A stretch of 41,922 nucleotides of DNA from Blautia schinkii DSM 10518 (GTDB lineage Bacteria; Bacillota; Clostridia; Lachnospirales; Lachnospiraceae): NCBI GenBank assembly GCA_000702025.1, contig JNKJ01000042.1:1-41922 (forward strand), given 5' to 3'. The notes beneath the pieces were generated by a model, which was not told where the DNA came from, did not search any database, and saw only the letters and a program-made list of their open reading frames with translations. The position numbers and the translations under genes are program-made. Below, one piece after another: positions 26,159-34,780 of the stretch (position 1 is the first letter of the stretch; each line of letters opens with the position of its first letter).

Positions 26159-27631
26159 TGTCTGGCTAAATTGATCAACACAACAAGCCCTCTCCACCCT
26201 ATACCCAGCCGCCAAAAACGCCGGTAAATCCCGCGCCAAACTTGTAGCCTTACAGGAAATATAAACAATCCGCTCCACGCCATACGCAAGTATCTTCGGC
26301 AGCGCCTTGGGGTGAATCCCATCGCGAGGCGGGTCGAGGACGATCACGTCAGGCTTTTCCTGCACCTCGTCCAAAACCTTAAGCACATCCCCGGCAATAA
26401 AACGGCAGTTATCCAGCCCATTCAACTCTGCATTTTCACGTGCCGCGTGTACAGCTTCTTCCACAATCTCAACACCAATCACTTCTTTCGCCACCGGAGC
26501 CAGAATCTGGGCAATGGTGCCGGTACCACTGTAAAGGTCAAACACCTCCATGTCTCTGGTACTCCCGATATATTCGCGCACAATAGAATACAGCACTTCC
26601 GCAGCCAACGAATTCGGCTGGAAAAAGGAAAAGGTACTAATCTTAAATCGTAAGCCCAACAATGTCTCATAGAAATAGTCCTGGCCGTAAAGGATTTTTG
26701 TTTCATCACTTTGAACCACATCGGAAAGCGAATCATTGATAATATGCATCACGCCTACAATTCTACCTTCCAGCTTCAGTTCCAGAAGCTCGTCCTTTAA
26801 TGGCGTCAAGTCGTGCTCCTCCTGGCTCGTGGTAATTACATGCACAAGAATTTCCCCTGTGGTGACACCACCGCGCAAAAGCAGATGACGCAGATATCCT
26901 GTGTGCTGCAGCTTTTTATAATAAGAAACACCTCTGCTGCTAAAATACTCCAGCACACATGTAAGGATTTTTGTCATATCCTCATGTACAAGACGGCAGT
27001 CCGCAGCGGTAAGAACATCATAAGTGCTGCCTTTTTTGTGCAGGCCTAAAGAAAGAGGGCCATCCTTGTATTCGTCCCCAAAGGAAAATTCCATTTTATT
27101 CCGGTAAGCAAATTCCTTCGGACTGCCATAGATTCCCTCCCACTTATAATCTGCCTCGATACGTTTCCTAAAACACACATCAGCTGCCAGTGTTTCCTTA
27201 CCCTCTTTAGTTTGCACGCTCTCAACCACAGGCTCATCACCGTACTCTCTGTCACACGCATCAGCGCCCAGCGTCTCCTCGCCACATTCTCTCACCTGCC
27301 CGCCGGCAATCAGTGCCTCCTCCAGCAGCTCCCTCACCTGGCGTTCTTTCATATTTAACTGCTCCTGGTATCCCATAGTCTGATACATACACCCGCCGCA
27401 GTCAGGAAAAATACTGCATACCGGCTCACGTGTCTCCAGCGGAGACTTTTCCAGGACTTTTAAAAGCCTTCCCTCTGCACGTCCAGAGCGTTTCTTATTG
27501 ATCATAAATTGGATTTTCTGACCAGGGATGCCGTTTTTGACAATTACCTTCTGACCGTCCACATATACGCACCCCTTATTTGGAAAGTCAACCTTTTCTA
27601 TAATCCCCTCGTAAATTTCGCCTTTTTTCAT
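26117..27631 (-). CDS. rlmD: 23S rRNA (uracil-1939 C5)-methyltransferase, integration target of the array
   Basis: 504 residues from ATG 27629-27631 (GGAGGTATT upstream; an open frame to 27676 is less likely). The TRAM-like N-terminus (GIIEKVDFPNKGCVYVDGQK) is followed by the Fe-S cysteines in CSIFPDCGGCMYQ and ADCRL. The SAM motif is DLYSGTGTIAQ, with DPPRDGIHP and the catalytic cysteine in VYISCKATSLARDLP. Between the cluster region and YRNKMEFSFG sits an extra acidic stretch containing an imperfect internal repeat (EETLGADACDREYGDE and KETLAADVC). It methylates U1939 of 23S rRNA. The C-terminus ends HCETAVLLVRKP without the extension found decayed at 4775-5062, which marks the 3' end as the site of element integration. 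Confidence 0.9.
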   Translation of the reverse strand: MKKGEIYEGIIEKVDFPNKGCVYVDGQKVIVKNGIPGQKIQFMINKKRSGRAEGRLLKVLEKSPLETREPVCSIFPDCGGCMYQTMGYQEQLNMKERQVRELLEEALIAGGQVRECGEETLGADACDREYGDEPVVESVQTKEGKETLAADVCFRKRIEADYKWEGIYGSPKEFAYRNKMEFSFGDEYKDGPLSLGLHKKGSTYDVLTAADCRLVHEDMTKILTCVLEYFSSRGVSYYKKLQHTGYLRHLLLRGGVTTGEILVHVITTSQEEHDLTPLKDELLELKLEGRIVGVMHIINDSLSDVVQSDETKILYGQDYFYETLLGLRFKISTFSFFQPNSLAAEVLYSIVREYIGSTRDMEVFDLYSGTGTIAQILAPVAKEVIGVEIVEEAVHAARENAELNGLDNCRFIAGDVLKVLDEVQEKPDVIVLDPPRDGIHPKALPKILAYGVERIVYISCKATSLARDLPAFLAAGYRVERACCVDQFSQTVHCETAVLLVRKP

Positions 27632-27678
27632 AATACCTCCACTAAACAATATCTCGATCAAACAATATCCTCGCAAAA

Positions 27679-27704
27679 ATAGCTCCGGTATACGCCGGAG
27701 CTAT
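27679..27704 (-). terminator. Intrinsic terminator between the small membrane protein gene and rlmD
   Basis: A perfect 10-bp stem (ATAGCTCCGG at 27679-27688, CCGGAGCTAT at 27695-27704) with a 6-base loop. On the minus strand it is followed by a T run (ATTTTTG). It lies downstream of the 27767 gene and upstream of rlmD, so it separates the two transcripts. Confidence 0.8.
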
Positions 27705-27766
27705 CATTTACGCTGTTCATTCTCAACCTGCTGACAGACTAAACTCTGCCGCGCCTTATGGCTGTG

Positions 27767-27991
27767 TTACTCTTCTTCATCCTCGAAGTAATCATCGAAA
27801 TCGTCGTCGAAATCTTCTTCAAAGTCTTCCAGATAATCCGGGGCAAAGAAACGATATACGGCGAAAGCGATACCGGCTACTGCTGCAACTGCACCTATGA
27901 TTGCCAGCGTCCAGAGGACTGTATTTTTCTGCTTCTCATCTTCTTTTTTCTTTAACTGTGCTAATAATTCCTCGATTTTATTCATATTCAT
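27767..27991 (-). CDS. Small single-span membrane protein with acidic tail
   Basis: 74 residues from ATG at 27989-27991 (an upstream ATG at 28001-28003 is also possible; AGAGAGG precedes both). A charged N-terminal helix (NKIEELLAQLKKKEDEKQ) is followed by one hydrophobic span (VLWTLAIIGAVAAVAGIAFA) and an almost purely acidic tail (DYLEDFEEDFDDDFDDYFED). Similar short proteins are frequent next to housekeeping genes in Lachnospiraceae; I do not know their function. A terminator follows at 27679-27704. Confidence 0.75.
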   Translation of the reverse strand: MNMNKIEELLAQLKKKEDEKQKNTVLWTLAIIGAVAAVAGIAFAVYRFFAPDYLEDFEEDFDDDFDDYFEDEEE

Positions 27992-28197
27992 AATTTGCAC
28001 CATCCTCTCTTTTTTATTGCCGCAAAATCCATAGGATTGCCCGGAGTATTATCTGGAGACTCCCTTAAGGATATCTGCCGCATCTTTCCCGGTTTCCCGG
28101 GTGCCTTGCCGGCTGCCAGAGTTACGCAGACCAGACTGCTTTTGATGTGGTTATTATACCACCATCCAGGCAATTTTACCATATCTTATCTGAAATT

Positions 28198-30429
28198 TTA
28201 GATTTTCTTCAGTTTGGCAAAGCTGGCAAACATCTTTTTCACACCGGCCTTGTCAAAATCTACGGTAACCTCGTAATCGCGGCCGCCTTCCACAATGCTT
28301 TTCACAAGGCCGACGCCGAATTTCACATGGCGCACCGTGTCGCCTTCAGCATAATCCAGAGAATCTGCTTTTGTAACCTTAAAGTTTTTCGGTTGGAACG
28401 AGTTTGCCTGGAAAGCCATTTTCATCTTGGCGTAATTACTGCCCGCGGGTATCACATTCTCAAGCTTCGGCTTTTTCTCCTCAATCGTATGGCCCAGCTC
28501 CACAAGCTCCCGGGGAATTTCTCTCACAAAGCGCGATACTTTATTATATTGCGTTTCACCGCGAATCATTCGCTGCTGTGCACAGGTAAGCGTTAAATCC
28601 TTCATGGCTCTTGTTATCCCCACGTAGCACAGACGGCGTTCCTCCTCAAGTTCAGAGTAATCCCCAGATGTTATAGTCATATAACTTGGAAAAATCCCGT
28701 CCTCCATACCTGCGAGATATACATACGGAAACTCCAACCCTTTGGCACTATGTAAAGTCATAAGCAGTACATAATCCTGGTCCGGGTCAACCGAATCAAT
28801 GTCTGCAACCAAGGCAATCTCCTCCAAAAATCCGGAAAGCGTGGCCGGCTCACCCTGCTCCTCCATCGCCTCCTGATAGGAAACAGTCTTGGAAATGAGT
28901 TCGTCGATGTTCTCAATTCTTGCCCTGGATTCCTCCGTATCCTCGGCCTTCAGCTCGTCCACATATCCGGTAAGATTGATGACCTCCTGCAAAAGCTCTT
29001 CCACTGTATAGGAATCTGCTTTACTTTTCAACGACTGGATAAAGGTCACAAAGCCCTCAATCTTTGAAAGGCTCCTCCCAATGGATGGCACCTCCTTTGC
29101 CACACGAAGCGCATCATAAAAACTCACATCCATCTTATCCGCATAATCCTGGACACGTCCAAGAGTGGTAGCGCCGATTCCCCGCTTAGGCACATTGATA
29201 ATCCGGCGCACCGCCAGGTCATCCCTTGCATTATCGATCGTTTTCAGATAACAGAGCAAATCCTTAATCTCCCTGCGGGCATAGAAATTCACTCCGCCCA
29301 CAATTTTATACGGTATATTTGCCAAAAGGAATTTTTCCTCAAAAAGACGCGACTGGGCATTCGTCCGGTAAAGAATCGCACAATCCTTATACAGACAGCG
29401 TCCTTCCCGGCGCGCCCTCTGGATCTCCCCGGCCACATACTCGGCTTCCTCATATGCATTCATAAACTGCCGGAAATGGACCCTCTCGCCTGCCTCATTT
29501 TCCGTCCATAGAGATTTTGGCTTTCGCTCGGTATTGTTTGCAATCACACCATTGGCAACGTCCAAAATGTTCTGTGTAGAACGGTAATTCTGCTCCAGAC
29601 GGATGACCCTTGCGTCCGGGAAAACCCGCTCAAACCCAAGAATATTCCCGATATTCGCCCCACGGAAACGATAAATAGACTGGTCGTCATCCCCCACCAC
29701 ACAAAGGTTCTCATAACGGGAGGCCAGAAGGCTCACAAACTTAAACTGCGCCGTATTCGTATCCTGATATTCATCCACCATAATATAGCGGAAGCGCTCC
29801 TGGTAATACTCCAGCACCTCGCCGCAGTTCTGGAACAACTCCACGGTCTTGACAATCAGATCATCAAAATCCAAAGCATTATTCTTACGCAGCGCCGCCT
29901 GATATTCTCTATAGATACCCGCGATTTTTTTCTTATTAAAATCACCGCCTGCATTCATCTCCATCTCATCCGGAGTGATCAGCTCGTCCTTTGCGTGGGA
30001 AATCTGCGAAAGCAATGAACGCTCTTTATACACCTTGGTATCCACATTCAGACGGCGGCAGATATCCTTCATAAGCGTTTTCTGATCATCCGTATCATAA
30101 ATGGCAAAATTATTATCATAACCAAGACGGTCAATATGCCTGCGGAGAATCCGCACACAAGTGGAATGAAACGTAGCGACCCACACGCTCTCCGAGCCAA
30201 ATCCCACAATCTTATCCACACGTTCACGCATTTCCTGTGCTGCCTTATTCGTAAACGTAATGGCCAAAATATTCCACGGATTTACCCCCTGTTCCCCAAT
30301 CAGATAAGCGATACGGTGCGTAAGAACCCTGGTCTTCCCCGATCCCGCCCCCGCAAGAATCAGAAGCGGCCCATCCGTATGCCTCACCGCCTCCTGCTGC
30401 TGAGGATTTAATGTATCATATATACTCAT
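28198..30429 (-). CDS. pcrA: ATP-dependent DNA helicase PcrA (UvrD/Rep family)
   Basis: 743 residues from ATG 30427-30429, which has GGAGAAA at good spacing; ATG 30435 is also open. Superfamily 1A motifs appear in order: LNPQQQEAVRHTDGPLLILA (Q motif), GAGSGKT, ITFTNKAAQEM, VDEYQDTN, DDDQSIYRFRGA, RLEQNYRS, TLHSAKGLEFPYVYLAGMED and YVGITRA. A C-terminal Tudor-like domain (GDTVRHVKFGVGLVKSIVEG) mediates RNA polymerase binding in Bacillus PcrA. It acts in DNA repair, plasmid replication and removal of replication-transcription conflicts. It is transcribed alone here. No clear terminator is visible in the 200 bp after it. Confidence 0.95.
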   Translation of the reverse strand: MSIYDTLNPQQQEAVRHTDGPLLILAGAGSGKTRVLTHRIAYLIGEQGVNPWNILAITFTNKAAQEMRERVDKIVGFGSESVWVATFHSTCVRILRRHIDRLGYDNNFAIYDTDDQKTLMKDICRRLNVDTKVYKERSLLSQISHAKDELITPDEMEMNAGGDFNKKKIAGIYREYQAALRKNNALDFDDLIVKTVELFQNCGEVLEYYQERFRYIMVDEYQDTNTAQFKFVSLLASRYENLCVVGDDDQSIYRFRGANIGNILGFERVFPDARVIRLEQNYRSTQNILDVANGVIANNTERKPKSLWTENEAGERVHFRQFMNAYEEAEYVAGEIQRARREGRCLYKDCAILYRTNAQSRLFEEKFLLANIPYKIVGGVNFYARREIKDLLCYLKTIDNARDDLAVRRIINVPKRGIGATTLGRVQDYADKMDVSFYDALRVAKEVPSIGRSLSKIEGFVTFIQSLKSKADSYTVEELLQEVINLTGYVDELKAEDTEESRARIENIDELISKTVSYQEAMEEQGEPATLSGFLEEIALVADIDSVDPDQDYVLLMTLHSAKGLEFPYVYLAGMEDGIFPSYMTITSGDYSELEEERRLCYVGITRAMKDLTLTCAQQRMIRGETQYNKVSRFVREIPRELVELGHTIEEKKPKLENVIPAGSNYAKMKMAFQANSFQPKNFKVTKADSLDYAEGDTVRHVKFGVGLVKSIVEGGRDYEVTVDFDKAGVKKMFASFAKLKKI

Positions 30430-30518
30430 TATCATTTTCTCCTGTCATATCACATGTACTAACCATACCATCCATATTACCACTCATATCATAACACACC
30501 TGCTGTACTAAAAGTACC

Positions 30519-30707
30519 ACATAAGTGCCATTCCATATGAGCAATGTCCTACATAAGTACCATCCCATATAAGCAATGTCCTACATAAGTGCCATCCACA
30601 TAAGCAATGTCCTACATAAGTGCCATCCATATAAGCAATGTCCTACATAAGTGCCATCCATATAAGCAATGTCCTACATAAGTGCTATTCTACATAGTCG
30701 ATATCCT
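30519..30707. repeat. Six tandem copies of a 31-32 bp repeat
   Basis: Units start at 30519, 30551, 30583, 30614, 30645 and 30676, each beginning ACATAAGTGCCAT (with small changes) and ending CAATGTCCT. Units 4 and 5 are identical, units 3-5 are 31 bp and the others 32 bp. The array fills most of the gap between the start of pcrA and the end of the Rpn gene. No spacers separate the units, so it is not a CRISPR array. The sequence contains no obvious promoter. Confidence 0.9.
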
Positions 30708-30782
30708 GCATGGGGTCATTATACACGAAATATGAACCTCGAACAAGTAGGGTTTTCATCCCCCAAATACCAGTTCAAGTCG

Positions 30783-31667
30783 TCAATCTCCCTCTTCCCG
30801 GACCACCATCCCCGCATATTTTTCGCAATACTTCACCGCGTCCTCTTCGCTTAAAGAAAATCTGCGCACTAATTTTCCTATAATCTGTTCCCTGTTCTTA
30901 TTCTCCTCCAGATTATCAAGAATCAATGCTTTGATTCCTTCTTCACGGCCTTGCAGGTGTCCTTCCCGATGACCTTCATCCCTGGCATCTCTTTTTTCCA
31001 ATTCTCTTTCTTCCCATTCCTGCATATATTTCACACTCACTTCCTCACTGGACTTGATTGCCTCAATACGTTCCTGCAGTTCATGAATCCGCTGGCTTTT
31101 ACAACCGTTTGCCGTCTGCTCGTTAGAGTTTTCGATGTAGTTAAGAAGCTCTACCAACTCGGGGCTGACCTCATCGGGATTTTTGCCATGCGTATTTAGA
31201 AAAATCCTAACCGCTCCGTCCTCCAGCCACAATCCCGGCACCTCCTCACAAGTCATCCGAAAGGTATACATATACTTATCCATTCCAAAAATATCAAATG
31301 GAGCAATGGTGATTATATACACATCATTCAACTTGTTAAAGTCAATCTCTCCCGGCTCCAGAAGCTTACCATCCACAACACCCTGGTAAAACCTGCTTCT
31401 TTTTGGCAGATTACGCGTATTCTGCTTCTGTACCTCCGTATCATACACGGTCCGCTCCATGTCCTCGGCAAACACATCCAGCCTCACGAAACGATACATA
31501 GGCGAATTTCTTCTCTCCTTCTCCGCCTGCGGCTGATACTTAAGTACAATTTCCCTACCAAGTATAATCTCTAGCAAAATCCGCAGATTATCCGGGTCCT
31601 CCATCGCCTCCGCAAATAAAAAACGATCAAGAAGATTCAAGTCCTTTAATAATTTTTTAGGTTTCAT
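30783..31667 (-). CDS. Rpn-family PD-(D/E)XK nuclease / putative transposase
   Basis: 294 residues with GAAAGGAG upstream. The nuclease core shows LLKDLNLLDRFLFAEAMEDP, then RFVRLDVFAEDMERTVYDTE (D64, E78) with V-Q80, matching the D...(E)xQ active site of Rpn proteins. The later IDFNKLNDVYIITIAPFDIF and a helical, charged C-terminus (WEERELEKRDARDEGHREGH) with GREEGIKALILDN are also typical. E. coli RpnA cuts DNA and promotes RecA-independent recombination. These genes are numerous in Lachnospiraceae. It is flanked on both sides by tandem-repeat arrays. Confidence 0.85.
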   Translation of the reverse strand: MKPKKLLKDLNLLDRFLFAEAMEDPDNLRILLEIILGREIVLKYQPQAEKERRNSPMYRFVRLDVFAEDMERTVYDTEVQKQNTRNLPKRSRFYQGVVDGKLLEPGEIDFNKLNDVYIITIAPFDIFGMDKYMYTFRMTCEEVPGLWLEDGAVRIFLNTHGKNPDEVSPELVELLNYIENSNEQTANGCKSQRIHELQERIEAIKSSEEVSVKYMQEWEERELEKRDARDEGHREGHLQGREEGIKALILDNLEENKNREQIIGKLVRRFSLSEEDAVKYCEKYAGMVVREEGD

Positions 31668-31961
31668 ACAGTTCTACTCCTTTCATTATAGGAAGATAAC
31701 TGCCAAATGTAAAGCCTGCACGAACATATTCATACCCCAATTCCAGCGATTCAGAATAGCCCCCAATTTCACATTCAAATACAATCCTATCTCCCTAAAA
31801 CATATAAAAACAACATACCGGGTAAAATCGGCCGAATGGCCTCAAAAAAGAAACAGCAGAATTGCCGTAAAATAAATATACAACAATTCCGCCCCCAAGT
31901 AAACCCCAAACCTAAAATCTTCGACATGCCCCACATTATATTGCAGACTTGTTCATTACTT

Positions 31962-32320
31962 AACGCCCCATAACCGTGCACAATTCACCATTATACAACG
32001 CACCCATAACCGTGTACAATTCACCATTATGTAACGCACCTATAGCCGTGCACAATTCACCATTATGTAACGCACCCATAGCCGTGCACAATTCACCATT
32101 ATGTAACGCACCCATAGCCGTGCACAATTCACCATTATGTAACGCACCCATAACCGTACACAATTGACCATTATGTAACGCACCCATAACCGTACACAAT
32201 TGACCATTATATAACGCACCCATAACCGTCCATACTCGCCCCTTATATAACGCACCCTTAACTATGCACACTTTATCATTATATAATACCCCCATAACCG
32301 TCCATATTTAGCCATTACCT
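31962..32320. repeat. Ten tandem copies of a 36-bp repeat
   Basis: Units begin AACGCACCCATA(A/G)CCGTG and end CACCATTATGT; the first is 35 bp, the rest 36 bp. Units 2-7 are nearly identical, 8-10 drift. Because 36 is a multiple of three, several frames remain open across it: the minus strand encodes a 12-residue repeat (GALHNGELCTVM), but with no ribosome binding site or database-like features, so I do not call a gene. The 295 bp between this array and the Rpn start (31668-31961) shows nothing recognisable. Confidence 0.9.
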
Positions 32321-32395
32321 CCCCCACATCACATCTTCCCCACCCTCTTTAATATGCAACACCCAAAATACCAGGCACACGAAAACGTAGTGGTA

Positions 32396-32606
32396 GGGAA
32401 GCAGAAGGGAATTCGGTGCGGGAGCGCTGGCGTTGTCTTGTCAGGCATTTTTGCGGAAGCACGCCTGAAAATCCAGTTCTTACGGAGGTTTAGCGCGAAG
32501 GCTCTCCTGAGCGTCTTAGCCGCAGTTAGAACTTAGTTGAAGGCAAGCGAGCAATGCTTGACAAGACAACGCCAGCGCTCCCGCACCGAATTCCCTTCTG
32601 CTTCCC
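32396..32606. repeat. Long structured inverted repeat, copy X
   Basis: Two 54-bp arms (32396-32449 and 32553-32606) are complementary at every position except one G-T pair. The 103-base loop contains further stems, including GTTCT/AGAAC (32476-32480 and 32528-32532) and a hairpin at 32493-32514 with GCGC/GCGT, a tandem GA/GA internal loop, AGG/CCT and a CTCT loop. A second member lies at 41763-41922. The element may be a mobile hairpin (MITE-like), or produce a structured RNA, or serve as a terminator. No gene lies in the 1080 bp between the Rpn and azlC starts. Confidence 0.8.
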
Positions 32607-32747
32607 GTTCAACCCCTTTCGTAGACCTGAATTCACCTCCCATGCATATTAACCCAAATTCTCTGTTGCCCTCCCCGCTTCAAAATGATAAACTATTAAA
32701 GCACAGGGTTTTTCCCCCAAGATTCAACTGTAAGGAGGTACCCCCTA

Positions 32748-33461
32748 ATGGGTAATCAAAAAAACATAAAAACCGCTTTTCGCGCCGCTTTTCCCTACAC
32801 CATCCCCATATTCGCGGGCTTTCTGTTTCTGGGAATCGCTTACGGAATCTTTATGAGGGTGTCCGGATTTCCTGCCATCTACCCCATTCTCATGAGCTTA
32901 ACAATCTTTGCCGGATCCATGGAATTCGTCACCGTCAATCTGCTGTTGGGCGCATTTGACCCAATTGGCGCTTTTTTCCTCACGCTGATGGTGAATGCCC
33001 GCCATCTTTTTTACGGGATTTCCATGCTGGACAAATATAAAAATGTGGGCAAAAAACGCTATTACCTGATTTTCGGTATGTGTGACGAATCCTTTTCCAT
33101 TAACTGTACAACAGATGTGCCGGAGGGAGTTGATAGAGGCTGGTTTTACTTTTTTGTAACTCTTCTGAACCACTGCTATTGGTTTGCAGGCGCTACCCTG
33201 GGCGGTCTGTTCGGCTCCCTGCTGAATTTCAATATGGAGGGTCTGGAGTTCGTGATGACAGCCCTTTTGGTAGTAATCTTCCTGGAAAACTGGATGAAAG
33301 AAGAGAATCACGTCAGCTCCTTGCTGGGCCTGGCGATGTCCCTTATCTGCCTGATTATTTTTGGCAGCAGCAATTTCATAATCCCATCCATGCTTTGTAT
33401 CCTCGGAGCCTTGACCCTGCTCCGAAATGCACTTTCTAAAAAAGAGGAGGCTGTATCATGA
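32748..33461 (+). CDS. azlC: AzlC-family branched-chain amino acid exporter subunit
   Basis: 237 residues preceded by AAGGAGG. The sequence begins KTAFRAAFPYTIPIFAGFLF, then LGIAYGIFM, and has the family pattern MSLTIFAGSMEFVTVNLLLG, LTLMVNARHLFYGISML and FGMCDESFSI. Five to six membrane segments are evident. With AzlD it forms an exporter of branched-chain amino acids and analogues (in B. subtilis azlCD gives 4-azaleucine resistance). The stop overlaps the azlD start (ATGA), so the two genes are coupled. Confidence 0.92.
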   Translation: MGNQKNIKTAFRAAFPYTIPIFAGFLFLGIAYGIFMRVSGFPAIYPILMSLTIFAGSMEFVTVNLLLGAFDPIGAFFLTLMVNARHLFYGISMLDKYKNVGKKRYYLIFGMCDESFSINCTTDVPEGVDRGWFYFFVTLLNHCYWFAGATLGGLFGSLLNFNMEGLEFVMTALLVVIFLENWMKEENHVSSLLGLAMSLICLIIFGSSNFIIPSMLCILGALTLLRNALSKKEEAVS

Positions 33462-33784
33462 CAACCACACAAAAAATAATCACCATTGCCATGGTAGTGC
33501 TCGGCACTATGGCCACGCGTTTTCTGCCGTTCATCATATTCCCGGCGGGGAAAAAGACACCGCCCTACATACAGTATCTCGGCAGGGTGCTTCCCGCGGC
33601 TGCGCTTGGTATGCTGGTCATCTATTGTCTGAAGGATGTAAGTATTTTTACAGGAATGCACGCCATTCCGGAGCTCATCTCCATCGCGGTAGTAACCGCC
33701 CTGCATTTCTGGAAACGGCAGATGCTGCTCTCCATCGCAGGCGGCACGATCACCTATATGCTGCTGGTACAATTTATATTTTAG
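33458..33784 (+). CDS. azlD: AzlD-family small membrane subunit
   Basis: 108 residues, almost entirely hydrophobic, with about four membrane segments. GTMATRFLPFIIFPAGKKTP, YIQYLGRVLPAAALGMLVIY and HFWKRQMLLSIAGGTITYML are typical of AzlD. The length is that of the family. It pairs with AzlC, whose gene it overlaps. The hairpin repeat at 33792-33864 follows its stop directly and may end the transcript. Confidence 0.9.
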   Translation: MTTTQKIITIAMVVLGTMATRFLPFIIFPAGKKTPPYIQYLGRVLPAAALGMLVIYCLKDVSIFTGMHAIPELISIAVVTALHFWKRQMLLSIAGGTITYMLLVQFIF

Positions 33785-33791
33785 CTTGATT

Positions 33792-33864
33792 GAGTCAAAG
33801 ACCCCGCAGCAAGCTGACGGGGCATCAAACTTGTAACGAAGCAGAGCTGCGGGGTATTTGACTC
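33792..33864. repeat. Hairpin repeat W, copy 1 (after azlD)
   Basis: Arms GAGTCAAAGACCCCGCAGC (33792-33810) and GCTGCGGGGTATTTGACTC (33846-33864) pair with one mismatch. The 35-base loop includes GGGGCATCAAAC. A related copy lies at 36111-36172. Such GCAGAGCTGCGGGGTATTTGA-containing hairpins recur between genes in Lachnospiraceae as far as I recall. Bases 33865-34050 contain no gene; an open frame through them is just an upstream extension of the regulator gene. Confidence 0.7.
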
Positions 33865-34052
33865 TCGCGGCAGTCTCCAAATGTCCATGTTAGCATGGCC
33901 GCTTGGCTCGTTGCTCGCGGGAATAAAACCTCCGGCAAATTGGTGGGGCGCACAGATGTATGATATCACACAAGGTGTGGAGCGCGACTCGCAGCAGATA
34001 CGCCAGGTTATTATCAAATCGGAAACATTTTCCGCCTCTTTTCGGGAAACTT

Positions 34053-34084
34053 TTGAGGAATTCTTGAGATTTATATGTTATCCT
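34053..34084 (+). promoter_or_regulatory. Paired TTGAG boxes and -10 before the response regulator
   Basis: TTGAG at 34053 and again at 34064 (11 bp apart, one helical turn), followed by TATCCT at 34079-34084. The same spacing and much of the intervening sequence occur before the ABC transporter gene (36453, 36464, TACACT at 36479). OmpR-family regulators bind such direct repeats, so this is probably the autoregulatory site. The -10 would put the transcript start close to the ribosome binding site, leaving a very short leader, so its exact position is uncertain. Confidence 0.5.
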
Positions 34085-34105
34085 ACCTCAAAGGAGGAGT
34101 TTTCT

Positions 34106-34780
34106 ATGAATAGTAAAATCCTGATCGTGGATGACGAAAAGGGTATTGTACGTATGCTGAAGAGCTATTTCGAGATGGCAGGCTATGAGGTTGTCACAGC
34201 CTTTGACGGGCCGGAGGCCATACAAAAGGCAGCCTGCTACCCGGATATCATACTGCTGGATATCAACATGCCGGAAATGGACGGTCTGACGGTATGTGAA
34301 CGAATCCGCGCACATATCACCTGTCCGATTCTTTTTCTCACCGCACGAATAGAGACTGGGGATAAAATCAAAGGCTTCCACGCAGGAGCGGACGATTATA
34401 TTGTCAAGCCCTTTGACCTGGATGAGCTGGGGGCAAGGGTCGCGGCACATCTCCGCAGGGAAAACCGCAGGCAGGCCCAGTCTGTACTGCGGTTTTTCGG
34501 GGATATGGCCGTGGACTACTCTGCCCGTGAAATCAAAATCTCCGGCACGCCGGTCCCGCTTTCGCGGAAAGAGTTCGACATCGTGGAGCTGCTTTCCCTG
34601 AATGCAGGCCAGGTATTTGACAGGGAGCATATCTACGAGTCAGTATGGGGCATTGACGGGGACGGCAGCAGTGACACGATTATGGAGCACGTACGGAAAA
34701 TCCGCGCAAAATTCGCCGCTCTGTCTCTGCACAATTATATTGAGACTGTCTGGGGGGTGGGGTATAAATGGAACGGCTGA
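34106..34780 (+). CDS. OmpR/VanR-type response regulator
   Basis: 224 residues from ATG 34106, preceded by AAAGGAGGAG; an in-frame upstream extension from 33881 has no ribosome binding site and no domain. The receiver has DD (9-10), the phospho-acceptor in ILLDINMPEMDG (D52), FLTAR, and DDYIVKPFD. The winged-helix output domain has VPLSRKEFDIVELLSLNAGQ, FDREHIYESVWG and TVWGVGYKW. It is co-transcribed with the overlapping kinase gene and probably activates the exporter operon at 36517 through the shared TTGAG boxes. Confidence 0.92.
   Translation: MNSKILIVDDEKGIVRMLKSYFEMAGYEVVTAFDGPEAIQKAACYPDIILLDINMPEMDGLTVCERIRAHITCPILFLTARIETGDKIKGFHAGADDYIVKPFDLDELGARVAAHLRRENRRQAQSVLRFFGDMAVDYSAREIKISGTPVPLSRKEFDIVELLSLNAGQVFDREHIYESVWGIDGDGSSDTIMEHVRKIRAKFAALSLHNYIETVWGVGYKWNG

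Noticed and set aside
27995..28182. Short open frames on both strands between pcrA and the small membrane protein gene
   Set aside because: Neither shows a ribosome binding site, domain or codon pattern of a gene; the 195 bp look like plain intergenic sequence.
31960..32295. A repeat-encoded protein of 111 residues on the minus strand
   Set aside because: It is open because the repeat length is a multiple of three. No ribosome binding site is seen, and other frames are open as well.
31962..32320. Possible CRISPR array
   Set aside because: The 36-bp units follow one another directly with no unique spacers between them, so it is a tandem repeat.
33308..33880. A 190-codon minus-strand frame across azlC and azlD
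   Set aside because: It is the antisense shadow of two recognised membrane-protein genes.
33881..34105. 75-residue N-terminal extension of the response regulator
   Set aside because: It has no ribosome binding site or domain. The ATG at 34106 has a strong AAAGGAGGAG and starts exactly at the receiver domain.
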